A stretch of 8,359 nt of DNA, taken from positions 1 through 8,359 of the forward strand of contig CALGVF010000022.1 in assembly GCA_937920115.1 (NCBI GenBank), written 5' to 3'. The notes under the pieces are model-generated. The model saw only the letters and a program-made list of their open reading frames with translations. It did no database searches and had not been told where the DNA came from. Shown here piece after piece: positions 1-4,759 of the stretch. Origin of the DNA: an uncultured Clostridia bacterium. Its GTDB lineage: Bacteria > Bacillota > Clostridia > Christensenellales > Borkfalkiaceae. How positions within the stretch are numbered: position 1 is the first letter of the stretch; each line of letters opens with the position of its first letter. A program made the translations under genes and the position numbers.

Positions 1-657
1 AAGACTTGCGACAAATGTAAAGGAACGGGTACGATACAATACGTTTCGGGAAACAGCATATTCAGGTCTGTAAGACAAGGGGTGTGCGACGCTTGCGGCG
101 GCAAGGGAAAGATAATACTTGAAAAATGCCCGACCTGCGGAGGAAAGGGCTATCAGCGTAAATCTACGACGGTAACTCTTAACATACCCGCCGGAGCGGA
201 CAACGGAAGTTACATCAGAAAGAAAGGTTACGGCGAGGCGTCTTTAAGAGGCGGAGAGCCGGGAGATCTTATAGTCGTATTCAAAGTGCTTCCGCATAAG
301 TTGTTCAAAAGAAAGAATTTTGACTTGTATATTGATCTTCCGATTAGTTTTGCGACTGCGGCTCTCGGAGGGAAAGTACAGGTTCCGACTTTGGACGATA
401 CCGTATGGCTCGAGATTCCCGAGGGAACGCAGACGGGCAAAACGTTTATGGTAAGAGGCAAGGGTATCAACTCGAAACTCGGAGTGGGCAATCTGAACGT
501 TACGGTAACGGTCGAGGTTCCGTCGAAACTCACGAAAGCGGAGAAACAGAGGCTTATGGACTTTGATTCTGATATAGAGTTGAAGCAGTACGACAAAATG
601 AAAAAGTACGACGACGCAATGCAAGCCCTTTACGGAAAGAGCGCATATACAAAATAA
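1..657 (+). CDS. dnaJ: Chaperone protein DnaJ (Hsp40), C-terminal part, 5' truncated by the window edge
   Basis: DnaJ is the cytoplasmic co-chaperone that delivers unfolded proteins to DnaK and stimulates its ATPase. The reading frame is open from base 1 and gives 218 residues. Three CxxCxGxG zinc-binding repeats are visible: CDKCKGTG (window residues 3-10), CDACGGKG (29-36) and CPTCGGKG (43-50). They correspond to repeats 2, 3 and 4 of the four in the family, so the J domain, the Gly/Phe linker and repeat 1 lie upstream of the window. The C-terminal beta-sandwich domains follow, with recognisable stretches such as IPAGADNGSYIRKKGYGE, GDLIVVFKVLPHKLFKRK, AALGGKVQVPTLD and GTQTGKTFMVRGKGI. The last 30 or so residues form a charged tail. 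The GTG at 82 is internal to the gene and is not a start. It is probably the last gene of an upstream heat-shock operon, because a strong terminator follows the stop codon. The identification is very secure. Confidence 0.97.
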   Translation, partial: KTCDKCKGTGTIQYVSGNSIFRSVRQGVCDACGGKGKIILEKCPTCGGKGYQRKSTTVTLNIPAGADNGSYIRKKGYGEASLRGGEPGDLIVVFKVLPHKLFKRKNFDLYIDLPISFATAALGGKVQVPTLDDTVWLEIPEGTQTGKTFMVRGKGINSKLGVGNLNVTVTVEVPSKLTKAEKQRLMDFDSDIELKQYDKMKKYDDAMQALYGKSAYTK

Positions 658-671
658 ATTATCGATTTTAT

Positions 672-714
672 CGCCCCGAGAATTTCGTTGATTCCGAAAT
701 TCTCGGGGCGTTTT
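672..714 (+). terminator. Rho-independent terminator after dnaJ
   Basis: A perfect 16-bp inverted repeat (672-687 paired with 695-710, starting CGCCCCGAGAATTTCG) encloses a 7-nt loop and is followed by TTTTATTTATT. It begins 15 nt after the dnaJ stop codon. A GC-rich stem base followed by a T tract is the standard intrinsic terminator layout. Confidence 0.93.
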
Positions 715-719
715 ATTTA

Positions 720-748
720 TTGACAAGAAGGCATGTATAGACTATAAT
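720..748 (+). promoter_or_regulatory. Consensus SigA (sigma-70 type) promoter for the DUF1003-TfoX unit
   Basis: TTGACA (720-725) and TATAAT (743-748) are both exact consensus hexamers, separated by exactly 17 nt. Transcription should start near 755, about 20 nt upstream of the ATG at 775. The -35 box begins at the end of the dnaJ terminator's T tract, so termination and re-initiation are packed together. I see no obvious operator overlapping the promoter, which suggests constitutive strong expression (inference). Confidence 0.88.
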
Positions 749-762
749 GTAATAAATAAACC

Positions 763-768
763 AAGGAG
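763..768 (+). promoter_or_regulatory. Shine-Dalgarno site for the DUF1003 gene
   Basis: AAGGAG lies 6 nt before the ATG at 775. It is close to the ideal anti-16S match and spacing, and it fixes the start of the DUF1003 gene. Confidence 0.85.
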
Positions 769-774
769 CAACCT

Positions 775-1317
775 ATGAATTATCAAAAAAATAAAAAGAG
801 AATAATACGCGAGTTACTGCACGAATCGGACAAAGAACTCACCGACGAAGAACTTATGAGCAAAATACTCAGCGAAAACGTTACCATGAACGCCGACAAA
901 ACCGAAAAGGATTCCTTCGGGCAAAAAGCGGCGGACGCCGTGGCTAAATTCGCAGGCAGTTGGGCATTTATATTTACTTTTGTCGCGGTTATGGTGGTGT
1001 GGATGATAGTCAACGTTCTTCTTGCGACAAAGGCGTTCGATTCTTATCCGTTTGTGCTTTTAAACCTCGTTTTATCGTGTATTGCGGCTATACAGGCTCC
1101 GCTTATAATGATGAGTCAGAACAGGCAGGAGGCGAAAGACAGAAATCGTGCCGAAAACGACTATCGTATAAACCTCAAAAGCGAATTCGTAATCGACGAA
1201 CTTTACAAAAAGGTCGAACAAATATCCGAAACGCAGAAAAAGATGCTCAAAATACTCGACAATGACAAGAAAGAAAAGTCGGGCGTAAACGGAGACGAAT
1301 TGAAAAATGGCGACTAA
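775..1317 (+). CDS. DUF1003 family membrane protein
   Basis: This 180-residue protein belongs to the DUF1003 family of small bacterial inner-membrane proteins, whose function is not established. The N-terminal 60 residues are polar and probably cytoplasmic. Two membrane segments follow, at about residues 62-86 (from SWAFIFTF to VLLAT) and 93-113 (FVLLNLVLSCIAAIQAPLIM). After them comes the family signature PFVLLNLVLS..AAIQAPLIMMSQNRQ, continuing into RNRAENDYRINLKSE. The C-terminal third is charged and looks helical, and is a plausible coiled coil. The start at 775 is well supported by the AAGGAG site and the consensus promoter. The stop codon overlaps the next gene by 11 nt, which suggests translational coupling with the TfoX-like protein. 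Length is typical of the family. A transport role is sometimes guessed for such proteins, but nothing in the sequence shows it. Confidence 0.92.
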   Translation: MNYQKNKKRIIRELLHESDKELTDEELMSKILSENVTMNADKTEKDSFGQKAADAVAKFAGSWAFIFTFVAVMVVWMIVNVLLATKAFDSYPFVLLNLVLSCIAAIQAPLIMMSQNRQEAKDRNRAENDYRINLKSEFVIDELYKKVEQISETQKKMLKILDNDKKEKSGVNGDELKNGD

Positions 1318-1624
1318 TATCGATTTTGTAGAATATGTTTGCGGACAGATAAAAGGTTTTTCGGCTGTCAGATACAAAAAAATGTTCGGCGATTATATGA
1401 TTTACGTCAACGATAAACCTGTGTTGCTTTTATGCGATAATAACGTATTCGTTAAAAAGTTACCCGAGGTCGAAGCGATAATTCCCGACTTAGAAACGGG
1501 CGTACCGTATGACGGAGCGAAAGAACATTACGTTATAGACCCCGACGACGAACGTTTTAACGAAGTTGTAGAGGCGTTGGAGAGAATAACCCCCGTTCCG
1601 AAGAAAAAATTAAAAAAAGTTTAA
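1307..1624 (+). CDS. TfoX/Sxy N-terminal domain protein
   Basis: This 105-residue protein matches the stand-alone TfoX N-terminal domain. The core is VRYKKMFGDYMIYVNDKPVL (residues 21-40), continuing with the VFVKK strand, then PYDGAKEHYVIDPDDERF at 67-84. The MFGxYxxYxxxKP pattern is the family hallmark. In Gammaproteobacteria the two-domain TfoX/Sxy activates competence genes. Single-domain versions in Gram-positive bacteria have no established role, and there is no C-terminal helix-hairpin-helix-like domain here, so a competence function should not be assumed. The gene starts inside the end of the DUF1003 gene (11-nt overlap), with GGAG about 12 nt upstream, a somewhat long spacing consistent with coupled translation. 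The lysine-rich C-terminus (KKKLKKV) ends at 1622-1624. No hairpin terminator follows, only AT-rich DNA, so some transcripts may run on into the merR gene. Confidence 0.87.
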   Translation: MATNIDFVEYVCGQIKGFSAVRYKKMFGDYMIYVNDKPVLLLCDNNVFVKKLPEVEAIIPDLETGVPYDGAKEHYVIDPDDERFNEVVEALERITPVPKKKLKKV

Positions 1625-1641
1625 AAAATTTTAAATTACGC

Positions 1642-1672
1642 TTGACTCTCCCGTAAGGGGATAGAATATAAT
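1642..1672 (+). promoter_or_regulatory. MerR-type promoter with internal operator dyad, upstream of the merR-family gene
   Basis: TTGACT (1642-1647) and TATAAT (1667-1672) are separated by 19 nt, two more than optimal for RNA polymerase alone. Within this stretch lies a dyad, CTCTCCC (1646-1652) against GGGATAG (1658-1664), with 6 of 7 pairs matching around a 5-nt centre. Elongated spacers with a CTCCC/GGGA-type dyad are the hallmark of promoters twisted into activity by MerR-family regulators. Its position directly upstream of a MerR gene implies autoregulation (inference). Confidence 0.82.
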
Positions 1673-1676
1673 AGGC

Positions 1677-1690
1677 TTGTTCTTGAACAA
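1677..1690 (+). repeat. Small palindrome in the merR 5' leader
   Basis: TTGTTC (1677-1682) and GAACAA (1685-1690) form a perfect 6-bp inverted repeat around a 2-nt centre. It lies at the predicted transcription start, 5 nt after the -10 box. It could be an extra operator or a chance palindrome; its 2-nt loop is too tight for a good RNA hairpin. Confidence 0.4.
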
Positions 1691-1723
1691 AAAATCGATT
1701 TGAAGTAAGGGAATAGAGGCGAG

Positions 1724-2521
1724 ATGATATACAAAATAGGCGAATTTTCGATGATTTCCAAAACGACCGTAAAAACTCTGAGGTTTTACGAAGAGAAAGG
1801 GCTTATAAAGCCTCGGGAGGTGGATAAGTTTACGGGTTATCGCTATTACGACTCGGAACAGATATCCGAAGTGTCCGAAATAATATCGTACCGAGAGGCA
1901 GGTTTATCTCTGAAAGAGATTAAAGAGATAAAAAACGGCGGCAACTTAGCCGAAATACTCGAAAATAAACGAAAAGATATCGGAAATTCAATCGAAACTT
2001 GCATAAATCAACTCGCCCGAATAGACAAAATTTTAAAGGAGCAAGCGAATATGCAAAACAAAATTACAGTCAAAACTATACCCGAACACACTCTTTTCTA
2101 TAAAGACGGCGTGATAAAGAATTTCGGAGAAATTGTGAATTTCGTACTTGTTGCGGGGTCGGAATGTGCCATGCTCAACCCGACGCTTAAATGTACGTTG
2201 CCGGACTATTGTTATATCAGTTACCTTGACGGCGAATACAAAGATAAAGATATAAAAATTCGTTACGCACAGGCGGTCGAGGGGATTGGCAAAGAAAACG
2301 AACATATTAAATTTATGATTGAAAAACCTTTGAGAGCGGTGTGTATCGAACACAGAGGAGCATACGAAAATCTCAGAGAATCTTATAAAGCCGTTATGAA
2401 ATATATAGACGACAACGGTTTTAAAGTAAACGGTTATCCGAGAGAGCAATATATAGACGGAGTGTGGAACAAGACGAAAGTAGAGGACTATCTGACCGAA
2501 ATACAGATACCCGTCGAATAA
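1724..2521 (+). CDS. MerR-family transcriptional regulator with GyrI-like effector-binding domain (BmrR/BltR type)
   Basis: This 265-residue protein is a one-component regulator. Residues 3-45 form the winged helix-turn-helix of the MerR family (YKIGEFS, VKTLRFYEEKGLIKP, TGYRYYDSEQ). Residues 52-72 contain the second helical pair (YREAGLSLKEIKEI). Residues 76-110 are the dimerising antiparallel coiled-coil helix. Residues 114-265 match the GyrI-like/AraC effector-binding fold, including CIEHRGAYENLRESYKAV, the REQYIDGVW stretch (240-248) and the terminal TEIQIPV. This fold binds hydrophobic or cationic small molecules in BmrR-type multidrug regulators; Glu241 is a candidate ligand contact by position. 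There is no CxnC metal-binding loop as in MerR or CueR, so a metal sensor is unlikely. The ATG at 1724 begins at the family's usual N-terminus; AAGGGA ends 11 nt upstream and AGAGG 4 nt upstream. The gene stands alone with its own MerR-type promoter and no adjacent efflux pump, so its targets, other than itself, are elsewhere. Confidence 0.93.
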   Translation: MIYKIGEFSMISKTTVKTLRFYEEKGLIKPREVDKFTGYRYYDSEQISEVSEIISYREAGLSLKEIKEIKNGGNLAEILENKRKDIGNSIETCINQLARIDKILKEQANMQNKITVKTIPEHTLFYKDGVIKNFGEIVNFVLVAGSECAMLNPTLKCTLPDYCYISYLDGEYKDKDIKIRYAQAVEGIGKENEHIKFMIEKPLRAVCIEHRGAYENLRESYKAVMKYIDDNGFKVNGYPREQYIDGVWNKTKVEDYLTEIQIPVE

Positions 2522-2536
2522 ATAAAAAGAATCGTA

Positions 2537-2588
2537 ATTAAAACGAGCGGTTGCAAGGCTTTGCCTTGCAACCGCTCGTTTTAATATT
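2537..2588. terminator. Strong bidirectional terminator between convergent transcripts
   Basis: A perfect 23-bp inverted repeat (2537-2559 and 2563-2585) with a 3-nt TTT loop begins 16 nt after the merR-family stop. The GC-rich core CGAGCGGTTGCAAGGC is flanked by AAAA on the left and TTTT on the right, so an RNA hairpin followed by U residues forms on either strand. It can end the merR transcript and also the minus-strand operon, which arrives from the right through the repeat region. Confidence 0.9.
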
Positions 2589-2634
2589 CAAGCATAATAA
2601 TTTTGTCAGAAGATATGGGTCTGCGACTTTAAGG

Positions 2635-2649
2635 CGGCGTCCCGAGAAA
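2635..2649. repeat. Tail fragment of the intergenic repeat
   Basis: CGGCGTCCCGAGAAA is identical to the last 15 nt of the first full unit as it runs into its flank (2707-2721). The rest of that unit is missing, so this looks like the remnant of an eroded copy at the left end of the array. Confidence 0.65.
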
Positions 2650-2651
2650 TA

Positions 2652-2717
2652 AAAGTTATATTTGCCTGTGGGCAAGTTGATTTACAATCGTAGGGGACGA
2701 CGCCCTCGGCGTCCCGA
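2652..2717. repeat. Intergenic repeat, full unit 1 (66 bp)
   Basis: This unit matches the one at 2763-2828 at 62 of 66 positions, offset by 111 nt. It holds two hairpins. The first pairs TTGCC (2662-2666) with GGCAA (2671-2675) around TGTG. The second pairs GGGAC (2694-2698) with GTCCC (2711-2715), with a 3-nt bulge and an inner GCC/GGC stem around CTC. Three of the four differences between the units fall in the loop of the first hairpin. It looks like a dispersed palindromic intergenic element, with no coding content or transposase. Confidence 0.85.
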
Positions 2718-2726
2718 GAAACAAGA

Positions 2727-2748
2727 GTTATATTTGCTCTGCGGCAAG
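2727..2748. repeat. Intergenic repeat, half unit (first hairpin only)
   Basis: This 22-nt stretch matches the start of the full units (GTTATATTTGC...GGCAAG) with 2 differences from unit 2. One difference changes a C-G pair to a T-G wobble in the stem and the other is in the loop, so the hairpin is still possible. The second hairpin is absent and is replaced by unrelated sequence up to 2762. Confidence 0.7.
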
Positions 2749-2762
2749 CGATATTTTCTGCG

Positions 2763-2828
2763 AAAGTTATATTTGCCTTGCGGCAAGTTGATTTACAACC
2801 GTAGGGGACGACGCCCTCGGCGTCCCGA
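2763..2828. repeat. Intergenic repeat, full unit 2 (66 bp)
   Basis: This is the second full copy, ending 15 nt from the DUF6062 stop codon. The first hairpin pairs 2773-2777 with 2782-2786 around TTGC. The second pairs GGGAC (2805-2809) with GTCCC (2822-2826). Read on the minus strand the second hairpin is not followed by a T tract, so it is not a standard terminator for the DUF6062 gene. It could still stabilise the 3' end of that mRNA (inference). Confidence 0.85.
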
Positions 2829-2843
2829 AAATACGAGACTTTA

Positions 2844-3524
2844 TTATTTGTTGAGTCCGTAGAGAACGTTTCTCGCCGTTTTAAGCGAGTTCGCCGCCTC
2901 TTCTGAGAGCGGAACGGTCGATTTTCTGTAATCGTGATGGTTGCAAAATTCGTCCAACGCGTTTTCCGTCTCGTCGAGTTTTTTTCTGAACGCCTTGAAA
3001 AGCGTTTCGAGATATTCGTCTTGCTTACCGCCCGCTTCGGACGAGTAGCGGACTAAATTCGCATAGTGTTCTATACAAAAACCGTCGCCGTCCAAAATCT
3101 TCGCCTTGAAATTCGGGTCGTCTTTGTATACTCTCGAAACGGTCTTGTAGTACCTTACCATGGTATCTTCAAGCATAGAGCAGATAACGCATGTGCTTAA
3201 AGTCGCAGAAATTTTATCCGCTTCTTTTTTTGCTTTTTTTGCGTTAATCGGCTTATAGACCAACTTGTCCGTATTGTTTTTCAGCCTTGTTGAGATTTGA
3301 AGAGCAAGTCCGAGTTTTGATTGCATAGAAAATAACTTGTCGTAATGCGAAGAACAAAATCCGAGTTCGTTTACCTTAGCTCTCGAAGAATCTTCCATGA
3401 CGCTTTCGCCCAAAAACTGTTCGGTAAGCCTTTCGTTTATTTCAGATTTAATCTTGCAAAGAGGGCAGTACTTGCCTTTTCCGAAATGCTCGTATATTAG
3501 CATCGTTCCGATATGGTAGCCCAC
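2844..3524 (-). CDS. DUF6062 family protein with two CxxC/CxxH pairs
   Basis: This 226-residue soluble protein resembles the DUF6062 family, uncharacterised proteins I associate with Clostridia. Two similar modules are visible. Module 1 has CPLC (20-23) and, after GF, CSSH (57-60). Module 2 has CVIC (112-115) and, after GF, CIEH (150-153). Each provides three Cys and one His, a good arrangement for binding zinc, so the protein looks like an internal duplication of a zinc-binding helical unit. There is no signal peptide or membrane segment, and the C-terminal part is charged and helical. The start is GTG at 3524, immediately after the trmL TAA with no gap; GGGGAGG 9 nt upstream supports it over the downstream ATG at 3503, which has only a weak site. 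It is the last gene of the operon. Zinc binding is inferred from the pattern and the function is unknown. Confidence 0.83.
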   Translation of the reverse strand: MGYHIGTMLIYEHFGKGKYCPLCKIKSEINERLTEQFLGESVMEDSSRAKVNELGFCSSHYDKLFSMQSKLGLALQISTRLKNNTDKLVYKPINAKKAKKEADKISATLSTCVICSMLEDTMVRYYKTVSRVYKDDPNFKAKILDGDGFCIEHYANLVRYSSEAGGKQDEYLETLFKAFRKKLDETENALDEFCNHHDYRKSTVPLSEEAANSLKTARNVLYGLNK

Positions 3525-4019
3525 TTAGTCCAACCTCCCCGTGAGATGTCCTTCGGGGTTAAGCCCGTCGAAGCCCGTCTGTCTCAACGCTTCGTATAAG
3601 GTCAGAGCGACCGAGTTCGAGAGGTTGAGACTTCGTAAGTTTTGCCACATGGGAATACGCAGAGTATTGTCGTAGTGTTCTTTTAAAAGCGGTTCGGGCA
3701 GTCCGTGCGACTCTTTTCCGAACACGAGGAAATCGCCGTCGTGGAATTTTACGTCAGAATAGACCTTCGCTCCCTTAGTGGAGAGGAAGTAAAAATTCGC
3801 TTCGGCGGAATATTTTTCGTATAATTCGACAAACGAGTCGTAATATCTCACGTCGAGATATTGCCAATAATCGAGCCCCGCCCGTTTTAAGGTGCGGTCG
3901 GAAATCTCGAAGCCGAGAGGTCTTACGAGGTGAAGAACGCTATGCGTTGCGGCGCACGTTCTCGATATGTTGCCCGTGTTTTGGGGAATTTCGGGTTCTA
4001 CAAGTACAATGTTGAACAT
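3525..4019 (-). CDS. trmL: tRNA (cytidine/uridine-34 2'-O)-methyltransferase TrmL (SPOUT family)
   Basis: TrmL is a cytoplasmic SAM-dependent enzyme that methylates the 2'-OH of the wobble nucleotide 34 in tRNA-Leu isoacceptors. The 164-residue product has all three SPOUT knot motifs: PQNTGNISRTCAA (12-24), GKESHGLPEPLL (101-112) and RIPMWQNLRSLNLSNSVALT (121-140), with the Asn and the Ser-Leu-Asn-Leu-Ser run that shape the SAM pocket. Length fits the short TrmL subfamily, which lacks extra RNA-binding domains. The ATG at 4019 is chosen because AAAGGA sits 5 nt upstream and MFNIVLVEPEIPQNTGN is the usual N-terminus; an upstream in-frame TTG at 4052 would add 11 residues without family support. 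It lies 40 nt after the nitrilase-like gene and directly abuts the DUF6062 gene. A related SPOUT methyltransferase with another tRNA target cannot be fully excluded. Confidence 0.95.
   Translation of the reverse strand: MFNIVLVEPEIPQNTGNISRTCAATHSVLHLVRPLGFEISDRTLKRAGLDYWQYLDVRYYDSFVELYEKYSAEANFYFLSTKGAKVYSDVKFHDGDFLVFGKESHGLPEPLLKEHYDNTLRIPMWQNLRSLNLSNSVALTLYEALRQTGFDGLNPEGHLTGRLD
3534..3540 (-). promoter_or_regulatory. Shine-Dalgarno site deciding the GTG start of the DUF6062 gene
   Basis: Minus-strand GGGGAGG lies inside the last codons of trmL, 9 nt before the GTG at 3524. It favours the GTG over the in-frame ATG seven codons further in. Confidence 0.75.
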
Positions 4020-4024
4020 TTTTA

Positions 4025-4030
4025 TCCTTT
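4025..4030 (-). promoter_or_regulatory. Shine-Dalgarno site deciding the trmL start
   Basis: Minus-strand AAAGGA lies 5 nt before the ATG at 4019. It argues for this ATG rather than the in-frame TTG at 4052. Confidence 0.7.
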
Positions 4031-4059
4031 TGTATCGGGGAGCCGTCGGCAACCCTTTT

Positions 4060-4701
4060 TTATTTGTTTAATTTGATTTTTGTCGTTTTTATCGAATATT
4101 CAAGTAGCGGAAGCAACTCGAACACGCCGTTTTCCGACTGAAAAACGAGTTCGCCTTTTACCGTGGTCGCAACCGATTTATCCCTGCAGACGAGAAGTAT
4201 CGGAAGTCCTAAAAGATAGGAATACGCCCTTAAAAGTATGGTGTTTATCTCTATAAGATTGCCTTTTCTTATTACGATAACGCTTTCCGCTCCGCAGATT
4301 GCAAAAGATTTGAAAAGTTCAAATCTGAACAGGTCGTCGCCTATCGCTACGGCGATTTTCCCCGCGGCGGTGTCGTAGAGTTTGCCGTGAGCCCCGGGCA
4401 TATACGGACTGTCGGAGAGCGAGACGGTCATATCGGATATGCCGAGAAGTTTTCCGTCGTCGAATATTCCCGCGGAGTGCTTGATTATGCCGTAATTATC
4501 CGTATCGAACGCCGAGACGATTGTTTTCTCAATCGTTTCCGAATACGAGGCAAGTTGCTTCAATCTGTTTGTCTCGCCCCGAAGTTCTTTGCTGTATTTT
4601 ACCGCTTTGTTTCCGTCGAAACCCATAACGACGAGGTCGCAATCTGTGTTTTTATGTATTTTCGTAACGGTGGACGAAACGTTGGATACTATCGCTTTCA
4701 T
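4060..4701 (-). CDS. Nitrilase-superfamily (carbon-nitrogen hydrolase fold) homologue lacking the catalytic triad; probable pseudoenzyme
   Basis: The 213-residue product follows the nitrilase-fold layout in order: a short CDLVVMGF strand (21-28), KQLASYSETIEKTIVSAFDT (48-67), an AGIFDDGKLLGIS hairpin (77-89), YMPGAHGKLYDTAAGKIAVAI (100-120), GDDLFRFELFKSFAICGAE (121-139) and VIVIRKG (141-147). True amidohydrolases use Glu-Lys-Cys, found in FPE, near K-x-H-L, and in IC-x-D-x-R-FPE. By my alignment by eye these positions are Phe28, Met91 and Gly121, so all three are lost while the surrounding scaffold stays. It is also shorter than the usual 260-290 residues, mostly in the C-terminal half. Catalysis is therefore unlikely; a binding or regulatory role is inferred. 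The ATG at 4701 has AGAGG 8 nt upstream. The frame is intact and well spaced in the operon (58 nt after dus), which argues against decay. The fold assignment is by motif only, so confidence is moderate. Confidence 0.65.
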   Translation of the reverse strand: MKAIVSNVSSTVTKIHKNTDCDLVVMGFDGNKAVKYSKELRGETNRLKQLASYSETIEKTIVSAFDTDNYGIIKHSAGIFDDGKLLGISDMTVSLSDSPYMPGAHGKLYDTAAGKIAVAIGDDLFRFELFKSFAICGAESVIVIRKGNLIEINTILLRAYSYLLGLPILLVCRDKSVATTVKGELVFQSENGVFELLPLLEYSIKTTKIKLNK

Positions 4702-4759
4702 ATATGATACCTCTTTTCATAGTATTGAAAACAGGTCTCAAAATGTGATAGCGTAGTTT

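Larger units (their letters stand above)
2586..2843. other. Non-coding intergenic region carrying a degenerate repeat array
   Basis: No believable gene lies between the shared terminator and the DUF6062 stop codon. The region contains about 45 nt of unremarkable AT-rich sequence (2586-2630), followed by repeat material: a tail fragment (2635-2649), a full unit (2652-2717), a half unit (2727-2748) and a second full unit (2763-2828). A 66-codon open frame at 2662-2862 only reads the repeats (it shows RRGRRPRRPE twice) and is not considered a gene. If the minus-strand operon runs to the terminator at 2537-2585, the whole array is transcribed as its 3' untranslated region. Confidence 0.8.

Noticed and set aside
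244..726. 160-codon minus-strand open frame opposite dnaJ
   Set aside because: It is a shadow of the conserved DnaJ C-terminal domain and spans the terminator hairpin.
1307..1624. Competence regulator role for the TfoX-like protein
   Set aside because: Only the N-terminal domain is present and no competence genes are nearby. The competence role is established for the two-domain proteobacterial protein.
2635..2828. Possible CRISPR array
   Set aside because: There are only two full units, 66 bp long and separated by a gap that contains a half copy of the repeat itself. There are no uniform spacers and no cas genes.
2662..2862. 66-codon plus-strand open frame with a repeated RRGRRPRRPE motif
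   Set aside because: It only translates the two intergenic repeat units, has no ribosome site, and runs into the DUF6062 gene on the other strand.
4020..4052. Upstream TTG start extending TrmL by 11 residues
   Set aside because: The extra residues match nothing in the family and the ATG at 4019 has its own AAAGGA site.
4031..4058. Hairpin between the nitrilase-like gene and trmL (GGG, GCC / GGC, CCC on the minus strand)
   Set aside because: It has only two 3-bp stems with an uneven internal loop and no T tract after it, so it is not a convincing terminator or riboswitch.
4702..4759. Internal promoter or attenuator between dus and the nitrilase-like gene
   Set aside because: TACTAT could be a -10 box, but no -35 lies at an acceptable distance. 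The only hairpin is TTTTCA/TGAAAA, weak and AT-rich, without a T tract.
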